A DNA stretch of 64,000 nucleotides from Limnephilus marmoratus (Eukaryota; Arthropoda; Insecta; Trichoptera; Limnephilidae). The translations under genes and the position numbers were made by a program. Below are positions 55,437-64,000 of the stretch, piece by piece. The DNA lies in contig OU862919.1 in the NCBI GenBank assembly GCA_917880885.1, positions 53,357,058 through 53,421,057 of the forward strand, written 5' to 3'. The notes below the pieces were generated by a model, which worked only from the letters and a program-made list of their open reading frames with translations, was not told the origin of the DNA and did no database searches. The stretch's first letter is position 1. Each line of letters begins with the position of its first letter.

Positions 55437-56559
55437 ATCTTACTTTACTTCTTACACTAAATTCTTCTTACTTAAAATTGCTATACACATTTTTTTCTTT
55501 GTAACTACAATGTACTTACAGCACACACCTATGCAAGTACCATTAACATTTAGTATTACAACCAATCTTCAAACCTATTTGATATCATATTGAAAAAACT
55601 CAACCAATAGAAGCCTTGAAAGTGTGCTCATAATCAAAGCGGCCAATGAGCGCATCTTGACGCTTCATGGGTACTGTAAGTAGGTAACGTTGCATTCTGT
55701 CTCATTCTCTCCCAGACTAAATCCTATAGATTTATGTATTTGTCTCTTTTTAATGTCATTTTCGTTTCAAATCACAACGGAGCTTAAGAAGTTTTCACTT
55801 TTAGAAAATATCATTTATCCAAAAGCTCCTGTATTTGCGAGACAAACAAACAGATGCTTTGTTATATTGTTCAGGTTTAATGCTCCTATTGATAAACAAA
55901 TAACAAGAAATAATAATAGTGAGCATACAATATCATTAGCATTGTGTAAGTTGTACAATATTCTATAACACTGAGAGATTTACAAAGTTATTACTGCGTC
56001 GCTGTCAAAAGTATGTTTACTGCCGCCATGCCCGCGCCCGTACCGGGCGAGGAAACGTGTTTCTCCGACACTATCCTATTATTTAGTGTTCAACTACGAT
56101 TGTAATGGCTGTTCACTGTTCATATTCCGAGGAGAGAACAGCACAAACAGATTTGCCACCTTGGATGTTAGCTTTATTATAATGTCAAATTTTATGTTTT
56201 TGATTAGTTTATTGAAGTGAATTGTATGTTTTGAAAAGAGGTTGTGATTTGAAACTCGATGAAACGAAAAATATCAACGTTAAAAAGATACAAATACAAT
56301 TTTTTGTTTTTTTTAATATATATATTTTTTATTATATTTTTAATAATAAGGTTTACATGGTATTTACATGATAATTTTACATCTCAGGTTTTTTTTTACT
56401 ACCCTTCCATTAAAAGCACTTGCTTGTGTATGGAAGGGGAGTGTACATAAATGCTATTAGTTATTAGTTATACATAAGTTAGTACTTAAATAATTCATTG
56501 CACATAAATATATGTGAGCTGCAGTATTTATTTTGATAATGGTGAGTATTTAAAAAAAA
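55437..56559 (+). other. intron 2, unassigned with repeated blocks
   Basis: 55600-55660 holds inverted copies of the CCAAT-like boxes at 37487-37570, and 55760-55815 matches 1670-1740. No gene recognised. Confidence 0.4.
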
Positions 56560-57790
56560 AAAGAAAGAATGTTATGAAAAACTTAGGTTATTTGTAAGAT
56601 TAATTGACAGTAGTTTTTTTCTTAAGAATATTTTTAAAATGTCTCTTGACAGAGAGCAGTATTCGGGTTTTATCATTAATGCTTCTGATTTCTTATGGTA
56701 GACGATTGAAAAAAGTTCTTTCCTGGTAAGTATAATGATGCTGTGCAAAAGACTTATTTAGTTTTGGGCATAGAAAAACATGTTTAAGTCGAGTTCTGTT
56801 TTCATTTAAAAATGGATATTTATCTTTTTCTTTTATAATTTGAATTAATGCATTTTTAATATATAAATCTTTAAATGTTGGTACTTGAAATTCTTCAAAC
56901 AGGCGTTCAGTTAGGTAGTCCCAAGATTTTTTTAATATAATTTTAAAAATTGTTCTTTGTAGAATTTCTATTGGAAGAAGCTTACATTTATACGCGGATC
57001 CCCAACTAATAATAGCGTATTGTAAAGTGGATTGAATATAGATTTTTTATCGACAGAAAATTTCTAATTCTTAAAAATATATATATTAATTTTCCGATTT
57101 TGTTTACTACCTGACATATTTGTTCCTTTCATTTCAGATTTTTATCGATAATTACTCCGAGATATTTAATTTTGTTTGTTGTTTTTAATATTGTACAGTT
57201 TGATTTGCAATAATTTTGGCTATGAATTTTAGTATTATCGTGTATGACAATGTTAAAATTTTTGGGAGCATCGTTTAGATGGATTGCAAATGGAATTACA
57301 AATGTCTTTTCACTATTTAGTGAAAGTAAATTAGTGTCGAAAAAATTCTTAAGCGTGTTGATGTCTTCTGTGGCCTTTGATTCTACGTTTTCACAAGTCT
57401 TTTCACTTATTATTAATACTGTATCGTCGGCGTATGATGTAATTTGACCATTTACACGTTGAAAAAAAATATCGTTTACATATATGGTAAAAAGAATTGG
57501 TCCAAGCACTGTACCTTGCGGGATTCCAAAGCTTGAAATCTCTTGATCAATATTAACACCATTGATTTTTACCACTTGAGGGCGGTTTTTTAAGTAGTTG
57601 GTGATCCATTTAATCGCGTTGCCTTTAATGCCAATATTATTTAACTTTTTTAATAGCATCTCATGGGATATGCTATCGAATGCCTTTCTAAGGTCAATAA
57701 ATATACCCGCACATTTTTTACCTTTATCTAATGATTCGTAAATGTATGAAGTTACGTTAGCAATGGCATCTTGTGTGCTGAGTAACATAT
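56560..57790 (-). mobile_element. LINE-3: relative of LINE-1, 5'-truncated
   Basis: The - strand starts inside the RT domain near 57790 and continues through the thumb (YAIISWG-like near 57000-57020) and C-terminal region to an AT-rich 3' UTR; the 3' boundary is approximate. It shares long motif stretches with LINE-1 ORF2 (LSTQDAI, GIPQGTVLGPILF, YADDT, EKTFVIPF, YLGVIID). The frame closes at 57129 and later sequence is shifted. Confidence 0.8.
57129..57788 (-). pseudogene. LINE-3 reverse transcriptase, partial
   Basis: 219 codons open without N-terminal fingers: FIDLRKAFDSISH near residue 31, GIPQGTVLGPILF near 88, YADDTVLI near 117, LLSLNSEKTFVIP and IKYLGVIIDKNLK at the end. The catalytic aspartates are present. 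The endonuclease and the RT start are missing and the C-terminal part is frameshifted, so it is a dead fragment. Confidence 0.85.
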
Positions 57791-57966
57791 GATATATCTA
57801 TAGGATTTAGCCTGTGAGAGAATGAAACTTATAATCGGTCTACTCTTTGTTCTGTACTTTGTAGCCTATCGGTCTCTTGTTTGTGCGGTGCTTCGTAGCC
57901 TCGCCACTTTGGTCTACTTTAGTTTTCTGAAGGTTTCACTTCCATCGCGTGTGAATTACGCTATTA

Positions 57967-58403
57967 TATTTTTTTTACATTGGCGCCACACGGGACACCC
58001 TGAGCAAAATAATCCCCCTCACGGGTCTATGACATCTTTGGGGATGCTGTGTGGATATTTTTGTAGGAAAGGAAGATCTGGAAAGGAAAAAGTAATGAGG
58101 GGTGTCCAGGTGTGACGGACGTACGAATTTTTTTATCCCACTGCGGTGCAACGCGATGTTCCGAAAGAGTCCTGCTGGAGAGGACAAAAGGTCTCCCTCA
58201 ACCAGTCTCTTCCGATCCGGCCTGCTCGCAGTTGGTAGGCGAACGCATCCGTCGCCAAAATCCGGACAAACCTCACCCCATAAACCCGGGCAACCCGGCT
58301 AAGTCACCAAACATAGCAAACCACTCGGGGGTGACCCATTGCAGAAGTTTTGGTTATTCAATAAATGGTTCCCGCGACGTCGGTAGTCATACCCGCCTCC
58401 CAA
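57967..58403 (-). repeat. SINE-A copy
   Basis: Antisense, about 437 bp, from TTTTTTTACATTGGCGCC (tail) to CATACCCGCCTCCC (head). The head includes AACCACTCGGGGGTGACCCA and GGTTATTCAATAAATGG, so this copy keeps the longer form of the 5' region. The block after GGAAAGGAAGATC is shortened. Confidence 0.78.
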
Positions 58404-59189
58404 ATTTGATGAATACGAGAAGTCAGAATGTAATTAGAAAACAGTGCACTTTTTAAAAAACTTCTAACTAACGTAGGTATCTACTAACTAAATGTAACAA
58501 AAATACGCAGCTCCTTGTATGAGTTGTATTTTCTACTTAGAATTTTCTTACTTTTGAACATAATCTGCCTCCTGTTTTACATTATATTTTAATGTTGCTT
58601 TTTGTCTTTTGGAATAATAGTACCGTTATTGTAGTTGTTCTATTCGAATGTACATAAGGCAAAACATCACACTACCATCGTAATGTTAAAGAGAAGGGTA
58701 TGAAGAGAAAATACTACAAAACTATGCGTTGTTTTATTATTGTTCGAACATCGACTTGTACGAACTCTTTTGTCAATTCGAGTAACTACCACCCGCGCCG
58801 TGCCTTTTCATGGAGGGGTTTGCAAAGTTGACGGGATGCTTCAAAACTCTATCACATATTCCGTGCTTCCAAAACTATCCTTTTATTTCAACATGACACG
58901 ACCCGACTCAAGAATAGTCCCAACATCCTGTTCCACCCACTTGCTTGACATATATTTTCCCGAAACTCTTATCCACGCGCCCAAATGAGACACCTTTAAA
59001 AAGCTCGAATTACTTGAATTGTTTCTTACTTACATAAAAGACAACAGGCTACGTGGTTACGACGATATACCTCAATACACTTTTAATCGGTATTACATGC
59101 ACTCACTAACTAAACCGATGTTGTTTTGATAGATAAAAAAAATTAATCACACACTGATTGAACACTCGTTTCATCTTTTGTAATCTAAC
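58404..59189 (+). other. intron 2, nothing recognised
   Basis: AT-rich, no gene or clear repeat. Confidence 0.4.
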
Positions 59190-59772
59190 GGGGCGTACTG
59201 TACAGGGCCCGCAGATACTTTAATAGTACACAACTGCTAACCCTATACAAATCACAAGTGCGCCCCACGGTTGAATTTGGTAGCCACCTCTGGTCTGGAG
59301 CTCCAAAATACCTGAAAAATACCCACGGCGGTCCGTTTGAAAGATTCTCCCATCTTAACAGACGGATTGCAATCTTTAGAGCACAGGCGTCGGGTAGGAA
59401 TGCTATCCTTGTTCTACCGGTGTTACAATGGAAGATGCTCCGAGGAACTAGCGTCATTGATCCCTTCGGCACCGGTGCATAGTCGGGAAACACGCCAAAC
59501 GCGTGCCCAACATTTGTACACAGTTGACATTTGTCACATGAGAACGTGTCGTTTCTTCGACTCGTTCTTGTGTTCAACAGCTCGGCTGTGGAATGATTTG
59601 CCGGCCTCTGTGTTTCCTCCTTCCTACAACATGGGTCTCTTCAAGACAAATGTTCATTCCTTCCTCTCCTCAAAAAGACCCTCCACACAGCATCCCAGAT
59701 GACATAGGCCCTGAGGGAAATTATTTTCCTCAGGGCCTCCTGTGTGGAGTTAATGTAAAAAAAGAAAAAAAA
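59190..59772 (+). mobile_element. LINE-A 3' fragment, best preserved copy
   Basis: Sense-strand 5'-truncated LINE. 59337-59702 encodes the C-terminal end of ORF2: LEHRRRVGMLSLFYRCYNG, VHSRETRQTRAQ, SFLCSTARLWNDLPASVFPP, YNMGLFKTNVHSFL. The 3' UTR forms a two-tier hairpin: outer arms CTCCACACAG (59681-59690) / CTGTGTGGAG (59740-59749), inner arms GGCCCTGAGG (59707-59716) / CCTCAGGGCC (59728-59737), followed by TTAATGTAAAA and A's. The same 3' end occurs in the SINE-A copies. A one-frame shift near 59330 separates the upstream coding piece. Confidence 0.82.
59681..59760 (+). other. LINE-A 3' hairpin (presumed RT recognition structure)
   Basis: Two nested perfect 10-bp stems (coordinates in the parent entry) directly before TTAATGTAAAA. 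Hairpin 3' ends are the recognition signal for the reverse transcriptase in several LINE/SINE pairs; the role here is inferred from its conservation between LINE-A and SINE-A. Confidence 0.65.
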
Positions 59773-60779
59773 CTCTTCGCGTTCAGAAGATATGAATATC
59801 CAATTCTCGTTCTTAAATGTTAATTTTTATTTATATCTGTATTCTAGATATTTTCCACTTTTGAATATATTTTTGCTTGAATTCATAATTTATTTTTATA
59901 CTTTTTTCAATTTTTCCTCACATATCCTCACTAGATCTAATTATTTCAGCTCTTGTTACGTAAATTAAGCAGTCTTTCATGTGGTAAAATGTAACAGAAA
60001 AGCATTTATTTCTTCCTAACATGCTTCTACTTTACTCTTTTATAAACGAGTGTTACAGGTGTTGTTGTGGGCCTGAATATTTACAAACAAAACTCTTTTT
60101 ACGAGACTTGAAAACAAAATTAATATTCTGGCAGGCTTTCTTGAAGAGGTTCGGTTAAAAAGTTAGAAAACACTTCAACCCTTTTCACAAAATTTTCATT
60201 CATTTTCACCAAACAACTTTTCTTTTTAGTATTTAAGAAAGCCTTTTCTCTGGATTCTGTTTGTGTTGATTATATTCTTTGAAGCGATATTTTAAATTTG
60301 TGCCTTAGGCTCATGGTTACGAGTACGTAATTTTCATTTTTCATCTGTGAAAAAGACCGAATGGCATCATCTGACAAAGGAAGAAAATTTCACAGCTGCT
60401 GTTAAGCGAAGTCTTTCTATTGATGGGAGATCTCTCAGTAGTCGCATCCTTACTAATCGAACAATAAATTACTCGTATTGCGCTGTGTAACTATAAAAGC
60501 AAGCCGTTTTTATATCACTTAAAATTATCCTGCGAAATTCAGGTAAAATTACCCAGTAAAATACGTGAACACAAGAGGAGTTAAGTAATTGATAGATCTA
60601 TAACTTGAAGCGGCAGTAATTAAATCAATCAAGAAATTTCAATGCTATCAGTGTTTTTGGAACTGTTCTGGTAATAATATTTTCAACGTAAAACCTCACC
60701 TGAATGAATAACTGAGCTTGGTTTTAATTGTATGTATGCTTTCTGATCGACTTACTTTATATCGAAATTAATATTTATT
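59773..60779 (+). other. intron 2, nothing recognised
   Basis: AT-rich sequence without a gene or clear repeat. Confidence 0.4.
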
Positions 60780-61499
60780 ACTAGCTGACCCGACAGACGT
60801 TGTTCTGCCGTATAAATTATTTCTAGTAAATATTTTGGTTGTTAAATAAAAAATAACTAATGTATTTTAAAAGTGTGGGGATGGGATCTAAGACAGAAAG
60901 AGGAATGGAGCGCTGTAGACGATGACCGCCGATAAAAACAAAAAATTACCAACTAAAGTAGGAAAATGAAATAAAGAAAATCAATATGAATTTCGAAGAG
61001 CAATTGAGTGTACGATATTTTTTGTCAATCCGTCTTTAGCCAACACAAATAAGCCCGATGGTTTGCCCACGCGAGAACATGATGCCGAATGAAATATCAA
61101 AATGTCTTGCGCATGTGTGAATGAAAGTTCAATGAGGCGGGTGTAGCGCCATTTGTAATTCAACAACATAAATAATTTCGTTCTGTTTGAAATACGAAAG
61201 ACGGTTAAATTTGTTAATTTAAAATACTAAAATCGCGATAAAAAATGGGAGGGTGGGTTAGGAGGGTTAAAATTTTGGGGTTATAGGTATTTTTTGATGC
61301 CAACTAAAAAAAAATTTAAAAAAACATTGTCCCAAAAATAGAGTTTTTTTGCTGGAAAGTGACACCCTAATCACCAAGCGGTATGAAATATACTTTAAAA
61401 CCTATTCTCATACCTAAAAAAAAATCATGAAAATCGGTCAAGCCGTTTCGGAGGAGTGCGACCACAAACACCGTGGCAAGTGATTTTTACCTATAAGAT
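60780..61499 (+). repeat. dispersed repeat, CTAGCTGACCCGACAGACGT type
   Basis: Begins CTAGCTGACCCGACAGACGT and ends with ATGAAAATCGGTCAAGCCGT and CAAACACCGTG. Both end blocks are familiar as a pair in repeats found across insect genomes. No intact coding sequence; the class of the parent element is not known to me. Confidence 0.5.
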
Positions 61500-61989
61500 T
61501 AATCTACAAAAATTATAACTTTAAAAAAATACTGAACAATTTTTTTTCACTTGAGAAAAATCTGAAAAAATATGTAAATCTTATATTTTATAAATTTTGC
61601 CAAGAAATGAGAAAATGTAAAAATTCTATGAAAACTACAATCTTACTTTGAAAACCTTAAAATGTGAAATGTTCTTTAATATCCGCCCTAGAATTAATGT
61701 ATGCAATGCGAGCTTCTTTGTAGTCTATATATAGCATTCGGGAAAATAAAAAAAATCAGCTCATTAAAAATATTAAATTCTTTCCGCTTTTGGAACTTTT
61801 AAAGCATGATATTTTACTTACTTTGTTAGTAGGATGCCTCGGAGCAGATAGATGAAGTCTGTGAAGAGAATTGTGGAATAAAACATTTGATGGGTTGCTC
61901 GTTGCTCGTAACGCAGTAAAATATTTGCATAACTGTCTTCTACTAGAGCGAACGTTTGTAAACGCAATACGAAGAACGTTATTATGAAC
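61500..61989 (+). other. intron 2, nothing recognised
   Basis: AT-rich, no feature supported. Confidence 0.4.
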
Positions 61990-62190
61990 CATTATTTTTA
62001 TTTATAACTTTATGAGTAAAACCTCAAATTGTAATATTTAATTAAATGAAGACAATATTAGCGAAAAAAATGAAAGACAATATTTTTCTGGAAACAGAAT
62101 AATCAGAAAAAGATATTGGCACCTCTGGGACTTGAACCCAGGACCTTTTGCATACATGCCAACAGCTCTACCAACTTGACCATCGACATT
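61990..62190 (-). repeat. SINE-C with tRNA-like head
   Basis: The - strand begins GATGGTCAAGTTGGTAGAGC (A-box) and CCTGGGTTCAAGTCCC (B-box) with tRNA spacing (about 62110-62190), followed by a body CCAATATCTTTTTCTGATTA shared with 2640-2712 and a tail block shared with 2427-2461. tRNA-derived SINE. The T-arm CTGGGTTCAAGTCCCAG pairs perfectly; the acceptor stem is not complete. Confidence 0.65.
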
Positions 62191-62614
62191 TCCAAAGTCA
62201 CTTAAAGACAATTCAGCAACTATGTATTGTAACATATCTATTTCATGAGCAGGTACTGCTCAAAATAGGTACCGTTTATTGTCTATGCTTTATTTATTTT
62301 TTCTTTTTTTTAACTTTGTTGGTTGGCGAAACTGCAACGAGACCGGAAACGTCATTCGAGGAAAGATGGCGGCGGACATCACGTAATTTTTTGAGGCGGG
62401 AGGAGATTTTTGAGGAGAAGTTTGGTTGTAAAAAGATTCTAGTGCAATGTAGCCTAGAAAGTTATTTATTTTTCGTTCTGTGAGTGTGGGACGACTTAAA
62501 TGGCATAGAAGCCTTATTTTTTTGTTGAATTCCTCGCCGGATGCCGGGAGATTGCTGTATCCGCATGCGGAAGAAAATTTAAACGGTAATCAACGGGGAT
62601 GTATTGATTACTTG
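62191..62614 (+). other. unassigned, GC-richer from 62340
   Basis: Base composition changes near 62330 (GAGACCGGAAACGTCATTCG, AAGATGGCGGCGG). It may be the start of an element continuing through 62920. No coding match recognised. Confidence 0.35.
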
Positions 62615-62792
62615 GCTGTTCCTTGGCCGGTGGGATTTTTACACGCCGCTTGATGGGTGTAGATCCGCCGTGTGCCTGATTGTTGGGTGGAATCCCTTTA
62701 AATGAAGCAGCTTTGCGACTCTTGAAGACTGCGCCGACGTTGCTGTTCCTTGGCCGGTGGGATTTTTACACGCCGCTTGATGGGTGTAGATC
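62615..62792. repeat. 51-bp perfect direct repeat, spaced 127 bp
   Basis: 62615-62665 and 62742-62792 are identical, starting GCTGTTCCTTGGCCGGTGGG and ending GGGTGTAGATC. The intervening 76 bp are unrelated. It lies in an unusually GC-rich patch and could be part of a tandemly repeated leader of a retroelement or an old duplication. Confidence 0.8.
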
Positions 62793-64000
62793 AGCTGTGG
62801 ATTTCCTTGAAACTGGTGGCCCCATGACGTGCTGGACGGTGTCTAGGGGTTGGCTGTCGTCGTTTGCAGGAGTGTCACGACTATCACGGCGACGGGACGT
62901 GTGCGGAATTAATAATTAAACGTAATTAGCTGACTCTCTCTTTCTACCACAGTTAATAGTTGCTCAAGGTATTTATGTATTGTTTACTTTTCCTTGGTTC
63001 AATTTTTCTCTTGCAAAATGCAATAAACTTAACATTAATTTTCACTAGTAAAACCAGCGTTTTTTATATGCATGACCTCAAAATCCTTTTCTCCACTATC
63101 CTGCGAAGGAGATCTTCTTGCTCTGGGAAGACAGCGGTCGGATGACAAAAGGTATAGGTACCTACACTAAATGCTATTACCTTAAATAATAATTCACATT
63201 ACATTTTAATACACATTACAGTATCTATTGACGCAAGTTAAAAAATAGTAAAATTACCCCCATAACTTTTTATTTGTAATCTTCTAAAAATAGATAAATA
63301 AATAAACCATTGAAGAAGAAGATAACAATAATAATCTAACGAAAATAGGAAAGAGAAAAAACATAAAAAAACATTAAAAGATGATGGTCGCAACTGGGAA
63401 TGAATAAATAAAATATATAAACCTTTTAACCAATTCAGAATCTTCTTCAATGCTAATTTCTAAAATTCAATAGGTAGGGATATGATTTCTCCAAAATTAA
63501 GATAAATCAAAGTTTTTTGACGCCTATTTTTTTTTTACAGATTTACGATGGTATAATATTTGCGGAGCCCATACAAGAGTATAATTTTTCAAATTTGTGC
63601 GATCCTTTGTATCCAGAATATTAAAAATTGCTGTAATATATTTTTTCGGAAGGCAATAATTTACACTAAAAGCAACAGTGGACGAAAGGATTTCATATTT
63701 TTTAATTAATCATTCAAATTATTTGAAAAAATATTAGCAGAATAGAGCGAGAGAGTTTGTTTACACAAGCTACAGAGATGACTGAATAGTATGAATCTAT
63801 TTATAATATTGTCGTGTAAAATCACTCGCCAATCTAAAAAAATAAACGTAATTTTATAGAAAACATAAAAGAGAGTATAAAATGTTGATATTAAAGAACT
63901 CCCTCAATCACTTAGGTAAGTATCTCTTCCAGTCAGCTCCCCAATTTCAGTGCAAGGTCGTAAAAAATAAAAGCATCACCAGTTTTACGGCGATTCTCTT
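62793..64000 (+). other. end of window, nothing recognised
   Basis: GC-rich until about 62920, then AT-rich. A 79-codon + frame at 62680-62919 spans the second 51-bp repeat but has no motif. No receptor exon was found up to the window end. Confidence 0.4.

Noticed and set aside
1..64000. CRISPR array or bacterial-type operons
   Set aside because: No regularly spaced direct repeats with unique spacers; gene structure, splice sites and retroelements are those of an animal genome.
30527..64000. Further receptor exons (rest of ligand-binding domain, cysteine-rich and seven-helix regions)
   Set aside because: No frame with the expected motifs was recognised by reading; small exons could have been missed. 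A translated search with an insect mtt protein would decide.

Overview
This is AT-rich arthropod DNA, almost certainly from an insect. The only host gene I can support is the 5' part of a class C G-protein-coupled receptor on the + strand. It closely resembles insect mangetout/DmXR, a metabotropic glutamate receptor relative. Exon 1 carries 862 codons (19480-22065) and its 5' UTR may begin near 19288. Exon 2 (30325-30526) joins it in frame across a phase-0 intron of about 8.3 kb. No further receptor exon was recognised, so 30527-64000 is read as intron 2, with the rest of the gene downstream of the window.

Nearly everything else is mobile DNA or its debris. Left of the gene (1-19287): two short families of non-autonomous retroposons (called SINE-A and SINE-B here); 3' fragments of a LINE (LINE-A); a nearly intact LINE at 5.4-9.9 kb with two ORFs, each broken by one in-frame stop; and a second LINE whose reverse transcriptase is split by a 2.47-kb terminal-inverted-repeat DNA transposon with an 8-bp target duplication. 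Also here are two MITEs, a hairpin retroposon and several tRNA-like relics. Intron 1 holds a decayed sense-strand LINE ending about 100 bp before exon 2, an 18-bp minisatellite and other LINE debris.

Intron 2 holds a LINE on the - strand, RTE-like fragments, and a 7.2-kb Gypsy-type LTR element. The LTRs of that element differ by only two substitutions and one 4-bp indel, yet its pol stops just after the YLDD motif, and a second member of the 8-bp-TSD DNA transposon family sits inside it. More SINE-A and LINE-A copies, two long hairpins and dispersed repeats follow.

The most interesting systems are: (i) SINE-A and LINE-A, which share a two-tier hairpin 3' end and the tail TTAATGTAAAA, pointing to a SINE/LINE partnership; (ii) a two-copy DNA transposon family (TARGGTGG termini, 8-bp TSD) nested in other elements; (iii) an internally deleted but apparently recently moved Gypsy element; (iv) hairpins and a LINE-like remnant with hammerhead-like CTGAWGA...GAAAC cores; and (v) an unusually long Asn/Ser/Thr-rich N-terminal extension on the receptor.
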